Positions 32,267 to 40,179 of a stretch of DNA of 64,000 nucleotides are shown piece by piece. Origin of the DNA: CAZPNX01 sp964588285 (GTDB lineage Bacteria; Edwardsbacteria; AC1; EtOH8); assembly GCA_964588285.1 (NCBI GenBank), contig CAZPNX010000005.1, forward strand, positions 40,267 to 104,266, read 5' to 3'. The translations under genes and the position numbers were made by a program. Below the pieces are notes generated by a model that had not been told where the DNA came from, did no database searches, and saw only the letters and a program-made list of their open reading frames with translations. Within the stretch, counting starts at the first letter, position 1, and each line of letters begins with the position of its first letter.

Positions 32267-33202
32267 ATGAACAAGACCGCGGTCATCGCCCTGGGGGGCA
32301 ACGCCATCGGCGCCACCGGCAAGGAGGATATCCATCAGCAGTTCTCCAACACCCGGAAGGCTTTGGAGGGCATCCTGCCGCTCATCAAAGAGGGATACAA
32401 GCTGGCCATCACCCACGGCAACGGGCCCCAGGTGGGCAACGCCCTGCTGCGGGTGGAGCGCACCTATCCTGACCTGCCGGCCCTGCCTTTGGGGGTGATC
32501 GTGGCCGACACCGAGGGCGGCATGGGCTACATGATCGAGCAGTCGCTGCAGAACCGCCTTAAGCGCGAGGGCATCAACCGGGACGTGGCCACGGTGGTCA
32601 CCCAGGTGGTGGTCGACAAAGACGATCCCTCCATCGTAAATCCATCCAAGCCCATCGGCCCCTATTACCAGGAATCGGAAGTGGAGGGGCTGAGGGCCAG
32701 GGGCTGGACGGTGTGCGACGATGCCGGGCGAGGTTTCCGGAGGTTCGTGCCTTCGCCCATACCCCGGTCCATCGTCAACAAGAGGATCATCAAAAACCTA
32801 GTGGAGGAGGGGACCATCGTCATTGCGGCCGGCGGCGGCGGGGTGCCGGTCTATGTCGAACGGGACGGCGCCTACGAAGGAGTGGACGCGGTCATCGACA
32901 AGGACCGGGCTTCGGCGGTGCTGGCCAGGGACATCGGAGCCGGCACCCTGATGATCCTGACCGCGGTGGACAAGGTAGCCCTCAACTATAAAAGGCCGGA
33001 ACAGAAGGATCTGGACTCGATGACCCTGGCCGAGGCCAAAAAATTTTTGGCCCAGGGGCACTTTGCCGCCGGCAGCATGGGGCCCAAGGTGGAGGCGGCC
33101 GTGCAGTTCCTGGAGGGCGGCGGGGAGCAGGTGATCATCACCTCGCTGGAGAGGGCGGCCGGGGCGCTGGAGGGCAGGGCCGGAACCAGAATAGCCGGAT
33201 AG
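32267..33202 (+). CDS. arcC: Carbamate kinase
   Basis: 311 residues from ATG 32267; an in-frame GTG at 32246 lies inside the repeat and adds a tail not typical of the family. The amino acid kinase fold is clear: AVIALGGNAIG (nucleotide/carbamate site), ITHGNGPQVGNALLRVE, AAGGGGVPVYVERDG, VDAVIDKDRASAVLA, AAGSMGPKVEAAVQFLE. It interconverts carbamoyl phosphate plus ADP with carbamate plus ATP, yielding ATP in arginine, agmatine, allantoin or purine fermentation. No arginine deiminase is in the window; ornithine carbamoyltransferase is 29 kb away. No clear Shine-Dalgarno, so translation may depend on coupling or on the adjacent hairpin. Confidence 0.93.
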   Translation: MNKTAVIALGGNAIGATGKEDIHQQFSNTRKALEGILPLIKEGYKLAITHGNGPQVGNALLRVERTYPDLPALPLGVIVADTEGGMGYMIEQSLQNRLKREGINRDVATVVTQVVVDKDDPSIVNPSKPIGPYYQESEVEGLRARGWTVCDDAGRGFRRFVPSPIPRSIVNKRIIKNLVEEGTIVIAAGGGGVPVYVERDGAYEGVDAVIDKDRASAVLARDIGAGTLMILTAVDKVALNYKRPEQKDLDSMTLAEAKKFLAQGHFAAGSMGPKVEAAVQFLEGGGEQVIITSLERAAGALEGRAGTRIAG

Positions 33203-33246
33203 AGACGGGCTTCGTCCGAATCGGTAAAACGGACAGACACCAAAAC

Positions 33247-33266
33247 GGACATGGTTTGCCATGTCC
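33247..33266 (+). promoter_or_regulatory. Hairpin in the leader of the RRM protein gene
   Basis: GGACATGG-TTTG-CCATGTCC, a perfect 8-bp stem, lies 22 bases before the start codon and 12 before the GGAG motif. No T-run follows, so it is not a terminator. AAAACGGAC occurs twice just upstream (33227 and 33242). Possible RNA target of the encoded RNA-binding protein. Confidence 0.4.
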
Positions 33267-33287
33267 CAACAAGAGAACGGAGAAAAG

Positions 33288-33566
33288 ATGAACTTATTCG
33301 TGGGCAGCCTTGCCCCAGACGTAACCGACGAGGACCTGAGGGCGGCCTTCGAGCCGTTCGGGAAGGTGGAATCGGCGACGGTCATCATGGACCGCAACAC
33401 CAACCGCTCCCGCGGCTTCGGGTTCGTGGAAATGCCCAACGGGGTGGAGGCCCGCAAAGCGGTGGAGGCCCTGTCGGGACGTCACCTGATCAAGGGCAAG
33501 GCCATTATGGTCAACGAGGCCCGGCCCAAGGAGGGCGGCAAACGGGGCGGCGGGAGGCGCTGGTAA
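33288..33566 (+). CDS. RNA-binding protein with single RRM domain
   Basis: 92 residues from ATG 33288, chosen because GGAG precedes it and MNLFVGSLAPDVTDEDLR is the standard family start; an ATG at 33261 lies in the leader hairpin. One RNA recognition motif: RNP2 LFVGSL and RNP1 RGFGFVEM, both intact with the aromatic residues that stack on RNA. A short Lys/Gly/Arg tail (KEGGKRGGGRRW) follows. Such small bacterial RRM proteins are often cold-induced RNA chaperones. It stands alone between carbamate kinase and the kor operon, with a terminator-like structure downstream. Confidence 0.9.
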   Translation: MNLFVGSLAPDVTDEDLRAAFEPFGKVESATVIMDRNTNRSRGFGFVEMPNGVEARKAVEALSGRHLIKGKAIMVNEARPKEGGKRGGGRRW

Positions 33567-33577
33567 CCCTGGAAAGC

Positions 33578-33644
33578 GAAAAACGAAAATGAAGCGAAAG
33601 ATCGTTGCCAAAACTGACGAGGGCGTCGCTCGTTTTCGTTTTTC
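33578..33644 (+). terminator. Terminator-like long inverted repeat after the RRM gene
   Basis: GAAAAACGAAAATGAAGCG (33578-33596) pairs with CGCTCGTTTTCGTTTTTC (33627-33644) with one mismatch and one bulge; the right arm ends in a T-run. A loop of about 30 bases separates the arms. It most likely ends the RRM transcript before korD. Confidence 0.6.
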
Positions 33645-33677
33645 CATTGATTCTTAGCATCGATTAACGGAGGCTCT

Positions 33678-33941
33678 ATGGCCAAGAACACCACGGTGGA
33701 GGAGGCCCGGGGGACCATCGAGAGGGACTTCCAGCAGGGCTATTCTCTGCCGGTCTATGTCTATAAACCCTGGTGCAAGTCCTGCGAGATCTGCGTGGCC
33801 TTCTGCCCCAAGCAGGTGCTGGAGATGGGCGAGGACCGAAAGCCCAAGGTGGCCCGGCCCCAGGACTGCATCCGCTGCCGGCAATGCGAACTGCGCTGTC
33901 CGGATCTGGCCATCTTCGTCTGCGAGGAGAAGAAGCCATGA
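33678..33941 (+). CDS. korD: 2-oxoacid:ferredoxin oxidoreductase, delta (ferredoxin) subunit
   Basis: 87-residue 2[4Fe-4S] ferredoxin subunit. First cluster motif CKSCEICVAFCPKQVL, second CIRCRQCELRCPDLAI, both complete. It carries electrons from the TPP site of the beta subunit to external ferredoxin. First gene of a delta-alpha-beta-gamma operon, with GGAG ahead of the ATG and a four-base overlap with the alpha gene. Order and size match 2-oxoglutarate-type (Kor) enzymes, but branched-chain 2-oxoacid specificity (Vor) cannot be excluded. Confidence 0.92.
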   Translation: MAKNTTVEEARGTIERDFQQGYSLPVYVYKPWCKSCEICVAFCPKQVLEMGEDRKPKVARPQDCIRCRQCELRCPDLAIFVCEEKKP

Positions 33942-35074
33942 GCAAGAATGTGGCCCTGCTTCAGGGCAACGAGGCCTGCGCCCTGGGAGCCATCTATGCC
34001 GGCTGCGACTTCTTCGGGGGCTACCCCATCACCCCATCCACCGAGGTGGCTGAGGAGATGGCCCGGCTGCTGCCCAAGAACGGCGGCAAGTTCATCCAGA
34101 TGGAGGACGAGATCGCCGGAATAGGCTCGGTGCTGGGCGCGGCCGCGGCCGGGGCCAAGGCCATGACCGCCACCTCCGGCCCCGGCTTCTCGCTGATGAT
34201 GGAACTGGTGGGCTACGGCTGCATGGCCGAGCTGCCCTGCGTCATCGTCAACGTCCAGCGGGGAGGCCCTTCCACCGGCCTGCCCACCAAGGGGGCCCAG
34301 GCCGACATGATGCAGGCCCGCTGGGGCACCCACGGCGACCATCAAACCATCGCCCTCTGCCCCTCTTCCATCGAAGAGTGCTTCACCCAGACGGTTCGAT
34401 GCTTCAACCTGGCCGAGCGCTTCCGCATGCCGGTGATGCTGATGATGGACGAGTTCATCGGGCATATGCGGGAGAAGATGATTATCCCGAAGCCGGGCGA
34501 GCTGGAGGTCTACACCCATCCCCGGCCCAAGGTCAAACCGGCCGAGTACCAACATTTCGGCGAAGGCACCAGCGTCGGAGGGGCCTATGCGGCCATGGGG
34601 TCAGGCTACCGCTTCAACATCACCGGCCTGACCCACGACCCCAAGGGATTTCCCACCAACCGGGCCGACGAGACCAAGTGGAAGATGGACCGGCTCCAGG
34701 CCAAGATCCAGGAGCACCGCGCCGAGCTGGTGACGGTGGAACGGGAGTTCATGGACGATGCCGAGATCGTGCTCTTCTCCTATGGGGCGGCCGCCCGCAC
34801 CTCGCAGCAGGCGGTCAGGCAGGCCCAGTCCCAGGGCATCAAGGCCGGTCTGCTGAGGCCGACCGTGGTCTGGCCGTTTCCGGATCAAGTAATCACCGAG
34901 ACACTTCGGAAGTGCAAGGCCATGGTGGTGGTGGAGATGAACCAGGGCCAGCTGGTGCTGGAGGTGGAACGGGCCAACCGCACCCACACCCGGGTGCTGC
35001 CGGCCCTGCGCTATGACGGGGAGATGATCACCCCGGCCGAGGTTATGAAAGTGGTGGAGGAGGCGGCCAGATGA
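33938..35074 (+). CDS. korA: 2-oxoacid:ferredoxin oxidoreductase, alpha subunit
   Basis: 378 residues from the ATG at 33938 (ATGA overlap with korD). The pyrimidine-binding domain of the TPP enzyme starts NEACALGAIYAGCDFFGGYP with the hallmark YPITPSTEVAE, then TATSGPGFSLMMELVGY and NVQRGGPSTGLPTKGAQADM. The C-terminal domain has VLFSYGAAARTSQQAVRQ and LRPTVVWPFPDQ. It oxidatively decarboxylates a 2-oxoacid to acyl-CoA with reduction of ferredoxin, reversibly, under anaerobic conditions. Cotranscribed and translationally coupled with the delta and beta subunits. Confidence 0.95.
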   Translation: MSKNVALLQGNEACALGAIYAGCDFFGGYPITPSTEVAEEMARLLPKNGGKFIQMEDEIAGIGSVLGAAAAGAKAMTATSGPGFSLMMELVGYGCMAELPCVIVNVQRGGPSTGLPTKGAQADMMQARWGTHGDHQTIALCPSSIEECFTQTVRCFNLAERFRMPVMLMMDEFIGHMREKMIIPKPGELEVYTHPRPKVKPAEYQHFGEGTSVGGAYAAMGSGYRFNITGLTHDPKGFPTNRADETKWKMDRLQAKIQEHRAELVTVEREFMDDAEIVLFSYGAAARTSQQAVRQAQSQGIKAGLLRPTVVWPFPDQVITETLRKCKAMVVVEMNQGQLVLEVERANRTHTRVLPALRYDGEMITPAEVMKVVEEAAR

Positions 35075-35892
35075 AGATGCATCCGTCCTACGAAATGCTG
35101 CGGCCGGCCAAGAATTTTCCCACCGTCTGGTGCCCGGGCTGCGGCCACGGCATCGTCCAGGGGGCCATCATCCGGGCGGTGCAGAAGCTGGGGCTGGACC
35201 GCGACGAGATGGCCATGGTCTCCGGGATCGGCTGCTCCTCCCGGATGCCGGTCTACTGCGACTTCAACAGCCTGCACACCGCCCACGGCCGGGCCATCGC
35301 CTTCGCCACCGGGGTCAAGCTGCACAACCCCAAGCTCTACGTCATCGTCATCACCGGAGACGGCGACGCCCTGGCCATCGGCGGCAACCACTTCATCCAC
35401 GCCGCCCGGCGCAACGTGGAGATGACGGTGGTGCTGATGAACAACCTGATCTACGGCATGACCGGCGGCCAGTACTCTCCCACCACTCCCATCGGCAAGC
35501 GGGCTTCGACCGCGCCCTACGGCACCGCCGAGCGCGACTTCGATCCCTGCTCCCTGGCCAAGGCGGCCGGTGCCGTCTTCGCCGCCCGGGGCACGGCCTA
35601 CAATGCGGCCGAGCTGGAGAAATTGATCGGACAGGCCCTGACCAAAAAGGGCTTCGCCCTGGTGGAGGCCATCTCGCCCTGTCCCACCCTCTACGGCCGG
35701 CTCAACCGCGAGGGCAACGCCGTCAAGATGATGCAATGGCAGAAGGAAAACACCATCAATATCAAGGCGGCCGAGAAGCTTCCCCCGGAGAAGGTCCAGG
35801 GCAAGATCATCACCGGCGTCTTCCACGACGAGGAGACCCCGGGCTATACCGAGATCTACGACCGGATAATCGCCAAGGCCAAGGGCGCCTAG
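35071..35892 (+). CDS. korB: 2-oxoacid:ferredoxin oxidoreductase, beta subunit
   Basis: 273 residues, TPP/Mg-binding subunit. VWCPGCGHGI and IGCSSRMPVY carry the conserved Cys residues. The TPP motif is GDGDALAIGGNHFIHAARRN with the downstream Asn in MNNLIYGMTGGQYSPTTP. The tail ending EIYDRIIAKAKGA is typical. It starts within the alpha stop codon (ATGA). A gap of 130 bases carrying a palindromic repeat separates it from the gamma gene, unlike the tight spacing of the first three genes. Confidence 0.95.
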   Translation: MKMHPSYEMLRPAKNFPTVWCPGCGHGIVQGAIIRAVQKLGLDRDEMAMVSGIGCSSRMPVYCDFNSLHTAHGRAIAFATGVKLHNPKLYVIVITGDGDALAIGGNHFIHAARRNVEMTVVLMNNLIYGMTGGQYSPTTPIGKRASTAPYGTAERDFDPCSLAKAAGAVFAARGTAYNAAELEKLIGQALTKKGFALVEAISPCPTLYGRLNREGNAVKMMQWQKENTINIKAAEKLPPEKVQGKIITGVFHDEETPGYTEIYDRIIAKAKGA

Positions 35893-35917
35893 CCGTAATC
35901 CGCCCCTGAAGGCACAT

Positions 35918-35991
35918 CTAAGGAAGCCAGGAATACAGGGAAAAAACCTTCCGGTCGCGATCACCCTTTATTGGATTCCTGGATTCCTTAG
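35918..35991. repeat. GGAAnCCAGGAA palindromic repeat inside the kor operon
   Basis: CTAAGGAAGCCAGGAATAC (35918-35936) is inverted at 35973-35991 (GGATTCCTGGATTCCTTAG), 17 of 19 positions matching, around a 36-base loop. It lies between korB and korC. Related copies occur at 36575, 46990 and 53086. Confidence 0.75.
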
Positions 35992-36022
35992 GGATAAAAT
36001 ATACGATAGACGAGGAAGCTTC

Positions 36023-36565
36023 ATGTCAACAAGGCACGAGATACGCTTGTCGGGCTCGGGCGGCCAGGGGATGATCACCGCCGGGGTGATCCTGGCCGAG
36101 GCGGCCGGGGTCCATGACGGCAAGAACGTGGTCCAGTCCCAAAGCTATGGGCCCGAGGCCAGGGGCGGGGCCAGCAAGGCCGAGGTCATCATCTCTGACC
36201 AGGAGATACACTTCACCAAGGCCACCGCCATCGACATCCTGCTGGCCATGACCCAGGAGGCCTGGGATAAATACAGCCTGGACCTTAAGGCCGACGGCGT
36301 GGCCATAGTCGACTCCTTCTACGTCAAGGAGGTCGACCGGCCCGGGGTCATCAAGCTGCCCCTTTCCCAAAAGGCCAGGCAGGAGGTGGGCATCGAGATG
36401 GTGGCCAACATCATCGCCCTGGGGGCCATTGCCGGGATCACCAAGGTGGTCAGCCGGGAGTCGCTGGAGAAGGCGGTGATGTCGCGCATCCCCAAGGGAA
36501 CCGAGGACAAGAACCGTCAGGCGCTGGAGATCGGATTCCAGCTGGCGGCCGGGGCCGGCAAATAA
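36023..36565 (+). CDS. korC: 2-oxoacid:ferredoxin oxidoreductase, gamma subunit
   Basis: 180 residues, the small domain that closes the complex and binds CoA. Hallmarks: IRLSGSGGQGMITAGVILAE at the start, QSQSYGPEARGGASKAEVII, and MVANIIALGAIAGITKVVS. Shine-Dalgarno GAGGAAG. Separated from korB by a repeat element but collinear, so it is most likely still in the operon. Repeat elements flank it on both sides (35918-35991 and 36575-36706). Confidence 0.95.
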   Translation: MSTRHEIRLSGSGGQGMITAGVILAEAAGVHDGKNVVQSQSYGPEARGGASKAEVIISDQEIHFTKATAIDILLAMTQEAWDKYSLDLKADGVAIVDSFYVKEVDRPGVIKLPLSQKARQEVGIEMVANIIALGAIAGITKVVSRESLEKAVMSRIPKGTEDKNRQALEIGFQLAAGAGK

Positions 36566-36574
36566 AGGGCAACC

Positions 36575-36706
36575 CTTAGGAATCCAGGAAGGCATGAAAC
36601 AGGTACAGGATCGGGGTTGTTTCCGGCTTATTGAGAAAGACCGGCAAGTGAATGCCGTGCGGCATTGGTCTGGAAAACGTCTTCATAATTTCCTGGCTTC
36701 CTTATA
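36575..36706. repeat. GGAAnCCAGGAA palindromic repeat between korC and ndk
   Basis: Left arm CTTAGGAATCCAGGAAGGCAT (from 36575) and inverse right arm ATAATTTCCTGGCTTCCTTAT (36686-36706), with a loop of about 90 bases. Arms match the element at 35918. It fills most of the korC-ndk gap and ends 14 bases before the ndk start. Confidence 0.7.
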
Positions 36707-36720
36707 AATAAAAGGATCTG

Positions 36721-37185
36721 ATGGAACGGACGCTGCTGATAATCAAGCCGGACGCGGTGCGCCGGGGCCTGGTGGGGGAAATCCTGCACCGCATCGAGGT
36801 GGACGGGTTCTCCATCGTGGCCATGAGGATGGCCCAGCTCACCCTGCGGCAGGCCCAGGGGTTCTACATTATCCACCGGTACAAACCGTTCTACGAGCCG
36901 CTGTGCAAGTTCATGACCTCGGGCCGTTGCATCCTTTGCGTGGTGGAGCGGGAGAATGCCATTGCCTCGCTGCGGCAGCTGGTGGGCAGCACCAACCCCA
37001 AGGAGGCGGCCTTCGGCACCATCCGCCACGATTACGCCACCGACACCCGCCAGAACTGCGTCCACGCCTCGGACTCGGCCCAGTCGGCCCTGCGGGAGAT
37101 CAATTTTTTCTTCAAACCCTCGGCCCTGGCCCGGATAAAGCACCGGCTGCGGAAGATCTACCGGCTGCCTTTCGTCCGGCGGTAG
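36721..37185 (+). CDS. ndk: Nucleoside diphosphate kinase
   Basis: 154 residues. Transfers the gamma phosphate of ATP to other NDPs through a phospho-His. Conserved blocks: ERTLLIIKPDAVRRGLVGEI, YKPFYEPLCKFMTSG, GSTNPKEAAFGTIRHDY and NCVHASDS, where the His is catalytic (usually NxVHGSDS; Ala replaces Gly here). The C-terminal 20 residues are basic (KHRLRKIYRLPFVRR), longer than in most bacterial Ndk. It sits between korC and ackA, as often in ATP-generating fermentation clusters. Confidence 0.93.
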   Translation: MERTLLIIKPDAVRRGLVGEILHRIEVDGFSIVAMRMAQLTLRQAQGFYIIHRYKPFYEPLCKFMTSGRCILCVVERENAIASLRQLVGSTNPKEAAFGTIRHDYATDTRQNCVHASDSAQSALREINFFFKPSALARIKHRLRKIYRLPFVRR

Positions 37186-37294
37186 TAACGTACTGCGTTT
37201 GATGTTCGAAGTAGTACGGGCTGATAATGTGAATGCTATCTTTGAATAGTTAAACAGGCAATAGAAAGGCAACCATAGAAATAGGAGTGGGTTA

Positions 37295-38614
37295 GTGGCC
37301 AAGGACACCATCATTCTGTCGCTGAACTGCGGCAGCTCGTCGGTAAAGTACCAGCTCTATAACTGGACGAAAAGGGAGATCATGGCCAAGGGCATCGTGG
37401 AACGGGTGACCATCGGCGGGTCTTCGATCACCCATGAGGTGCCGCACCGGGAGCCCATCAGGGTGGACCATGACTGTCCCAACCATGAGGTGGCCATCAA
37501 ACTGATCCTGGACACCATGCTGGGCGACGCCAACGTTCCGCTGTCCGATGTCAAGGACATCTCCGGAGTGGGGCACCGGGTGGTCCACGGAGGGGAGAAG
37601 TTCGCCAAGTCCACCATGATAACCGATGAGGTGATTAAGGCCTTTGAGGAGTTGGCGGCTCTGGCTCCGCTGCACAACCCGCCCAACGTCCAGGGGATCA
37701 GGGCGGCCCAGGCCATCCTGCCCGACGCCCCCCACGTGGCCGTTATGGACACCGCCTTCCATCAGACCATGCCGCCCACCTCCTATATCTATGCCCTGCC
37801 CTACGAGTGGTACGAGAAATACGGGGTGAGGCGCTACGGCTTCCATGGCACCTCCCATCTCTATGTGGCCAAGCGGGCGGCGGTGATGCTTAAGAGGGAC
37901 CCGCTGCAGGTAAACCTGGTCACCTGCCATATCGGGAACGGCGTCAGCCTGGCGGCCATCAAAAACGGCCAGAGCTTTGACACCAGCCTGGGATTGGGCA
38001 CGGTGGAGGGGCTGGTGATGGGGACCCGGGCCGGGGACGTCGATCCGGTGATCATGCCCTTCATCTGCGAGAAGGAGGGCAAGACCGCCAAGGAGGTGGA
38101 GGCCATCTATCTAAAGAAGTCCGGCCTGCTGGGCATCAGCGGCAAATATGCCGACCGCCGGGACATCGAGAACGCCATGGACGCCGGCGACCAGCGGGCC
38201 AGGCTGGCCTTCGAGATCGAATGCTACCGGTTGCGCAAATATATCGGGGCCTATTACGCCGCCTTGGGTCGTTTGGACGCGGTGGTCTTCACCGGCGGGG
38301 CCGGGGAGATGGGGCGCCGGCTGCGGGCCGGGGCCGTAAGCGGACTGGAGGAGATGGGGATCGTTTTGAACCAGGAGCGCAATCAGCAGGCCAAGAGCCG
38401 CAACCATGAATTCGAGATCTCGGCTCCCCATTCCCGGGTGAAGATCTTCGTCATTCCCACCGACGAGGAGCTGGTTTTTACCGAGGACGTGGTGGCCATC
38501 ATCGAAGGGCGCTACGACATTCACACCAAGTTCAAGTATTCTTTCCAGGACCCGTCCTATGTCAACAAGATGCGGGATGAGGCCTTTCAGCGGGAGCAGG
38601 CCAGGAAGAAGTGA
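37295..38614 (+). CDS. ackA: Acetate kinase
   Basis: 439 residues, GTG start supported by AGGAG. ASKHA-fold kinase converting acetyl phosphate and ADP to acetate and ATP. Motifs: LSLNCGSSSVKYQLY at the start, GHRVVHGGEKF, VMDTAFHQTMPP, RRYGFHGTSHLYVAKR, THIG-like CHIGNGVSLAAIKNGQSFD, LGTVEGLVMGTRAGDVDP and VFTGGAGEMGRRL. The C-terminal 40 residues (from about 400, RYDIHTKFKYSFQDPSY) extend beyond most AckA. No phosphotransacetylase gene is in the window. The 109-base upstream gap has a small inverted repeat (GTACT/AGTAC near 37191-37226). Confidence 0.95.
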   Translation: MAKDTIILSLNCGSSSVKYQLYNWTKREIMAKGIVERVTIGGSSITHEVPHREPIRVDHDCPNHEVAIKLILDTMLGDANVPLSDVKDISGVGHRVVHGGEKFAKSTMITDEVIKAFEELAALAPLHNPPNVQGIRAAQAILPDAPHVAVMDTAFHQTMPPTSYIYALPYEWYEKYGVRRYGFHGTSHLYVAKRAAVMLKRDPLQVNLVTCHIGNGVSLAAIKNGQSFDTSLGLGTVEGLVMGTRAGDVDPVIMPFICEKEGKTAKEVEAIYLKKSGLLGISGKYADRRDIENAMDAGDQRARLAFEIECYRLRKYIGAYYAALGRLDAVVFTGGAGEMGRRLRAGAVSGLEEMGIVLNQERNQQAKSRNHEFEISAPHSRVKIFVIPTDEELVFTEDVVAIIEGRYDIHTKFKYSFQDPSYVNKMRDEAFQREQARKK

Positions 38615-39177
38615 GGCTCAAGCTCAGGGAAATACCCGACGGCATCACCGCCATCGAGGTGAAAAAGCCCGACGGGTCGCCCGACCTGCCGGGCTTTTCC
38701 GACATCGGGGGCTGGCTGACGCTGGATAAAACCGGAGACGTTCTCCGCGTCACCGGCCGTCTGGGCTACGCCTGCCGCCTGGAATGCAGCCGCTGTCTGG
38801 GGGAGTTCCAATGGCGCGGCCAGGAGCAGATAGAACTGTATTTCCGGCCGCAACAGCCGGATGATGTGGCCGCAGTCCGGGAGAGGGATCTTAAAGCCGA
38901 CGACCTCTCGGTGTTTACCTATAATGGCAACGTGCTGGACCTGTGGCCGGCCTTAAAAGAGGCCCTGGAGCTGGCTCGACCATTAAAGCCCCTATGCCGC
39001 CAGGACTGCCAAGGCATCTGCCACGGGTGCGGCCGGGACCTGAACCTTGAGGCCTGCATCTGCTCGGCGGAATCCGGAGATCCCCGTTGGCAGGCGCTCC
39101 GGGAAGCGGCCGCGGCCGGACCAGGAAAAAAGAAGCCGGGGAAAAAAAGGAAGGCCGATGGAGGCCAGGCACTATAA
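38611..39177 (+). CDS. DUF177 (YceD-like) protein
   Basis: 188 residues starting at a GTG that overlaps the ackA stop (GTGA). DUF177 hallmarks: GRLGYACRLECSRCLGEFQW with two Cys, YNGNVLDLWPALKEALELA, and the metal-binding LCRQDCQGICHGCGRDLN. YceD-family proteins are linked to 23S rRNA and large-subunit biogenesis and usually precede rpmF (L32) and plsX. Here neither follows: a radical SAM gene starts inside the last 20 bases. The C-terminal tail is Lys/Gly-rich. The coupling to ackA upstream is also unusual. Confidence 0.88.
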   Translation: MRLKLREIPDGITAIEVKKPDGSPDLPGFSDIGGWLTLDKTGDVLRVTGRLGYACRLECSRCLGEFQWRGQEQIELYFRPQQPDDVAAVRERDLKADDLSVFTYNGNVLDLWPALKEALELARPLKPLCRQDCQGICHGCGRDLNLEACICSAESGDPRWQALREAAAAGPGKKKPGKKRKADGGQAL

Positions 39178-40141
39178 AAAGCTGGAGGGCCAGGAGGTCC
39201 AATGCTTGCTCTGTCCCCATGCCTGCAGGCTAAAGCCGGGTGAAAAGGGACGTTGCCGGCTGCGGACCAATGTCGGCGGCATATTGGAGGCCTCGGCCTA
39301 CGGCCATCTGGTGTCCCTGGCCATGGATCCCATCGAGAAGAAACCGCTCTACCATTTTCATCCCGGCTCCCATATCCTCTCCACCGGGCCCAACGGATGC
39401 AACCTGTCCTGCCGGTTCTGCCAGAACTGGGAGATCTCGCAAACCCAGATCCCCACTGCCCGGGTGGACCCGGCCGAACTGGTGCAGGCGGCCAAAAGTC
39501 ACCAGTCCATCGGCATCGCCTATACCTATACCGAGCCGCTGGTGTGGTTCGAATACCTGATGGACGCCTGCGCCCTGGCCAGGGAGAGCGGTTTGGCCAA
39601 CGTGCTGGTGACCAACGGCTACGTCAATCCCGGGCCGCTGCAGGAGCTGCTGCCGCTGGTGGACGCCATGAATATCGACCTGAAGTCCATGGAGCCTGAT
39701 TTCTACCGCCGGATCTGCGGCGGGGAGCTGGAGCCGGTGCTGGGGACGATAGAAAAGGCCCACGGCCGCTGCTTGGTGGAGCTGACCAACCTGGTGATCC
39801 CCGGCCTCAACGACTCGCCCCAGCAGCAGGTGAAGCTGATAGACTGGGTGGCCGGGCTGGACAAGAACATCCCACTGCATCTGTCGCGCTATTTCCCCCA
39901 ATACCAGATGAGGCAGCCGGCCACTCCGGAGTTAACCCTGATCGAGTTCGCCAACCGGGCCCGGGAGAAGCTTCACTATGTATATGTGGGAAACATCCGT
40001 TTGCCGGACATGGCCGATACCCGTTGCCCGGGCTGCGGCCGGGTGTTGGTCAACCGGCAGGGATACCAGATACGTATTTCCGGGCTTAAGGACGGCGCCT
40101 GCCGAAACTGCGGCCGCAGGGCGGACATTATCGGGATATAA
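39158..40141 (+). CDS. AmmeMemoRadiSam-system radical SAM enzyme (AmrS-like)
   Basis: 327 residues from ATG 39158 (GGAAGG seven bases upstream). N-terminal Cys-rich motif CLLCPHACRLKPGEKGRC, then the radical SAM cluster CNLSCRFCQNW (C-x3-C-x2-C). GIAYTYTEPLVWFEYLMDAC and LVTNGYVNPGPLQELLPL follow, then AMNIDLKSMEPDFYR. The C-terminus carries a zinc-ribbon-like end (CPGCGRVLVNRQGY, CRNCGRRADI). This matches the pyruvate-formate-lyase-activating-like enzyme of the AmmeMemoRadiSam set, whose function is not known; the Memo and AMMECR1 partners are not in the window. It overlaps DUF177 by 20 bases. Confidence 0.85.
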   Translation: MEARHYKKLEGQEVQCLLCPHACRLKPGEKGRCRLRTNVGGILEASAYGHLVSLAMDPIEKKPLYHFHPGSHILSTGPNGCNLSCRFCQNWEISQTQIPTARVDPAELVQAAKSHQSIGIAYTYTEPLVWFEYLMDACALARESGLANVLVTNGYVNPGPLQELLPLVDAMNIDLKSMEPDFYRRICGGELEPVLGTIEKAHGRCLVELTNLVIPGLNDSPQQQVKLIDWVAGLDKNIPLHLSRYFPQYQMRQPATPELTLIEFANRAREKLHYVYVGNIRLPDMADTRCPGCGRVLVNRQGYQIRISGLKDGACRNCGRRADIIGI

Positions 40142-40179
40142 ACTGACCGCTAAAACATCAATACTGGACGGAAAAGACC

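Noticed and set aside
31061..32416. Long open frame on the minus strand opposite the GTPase gene
   Set aside because: Antisense shadow with Asp/Gly/His-rich sequence; the sense gene has a strong ribosome site and known motifs.
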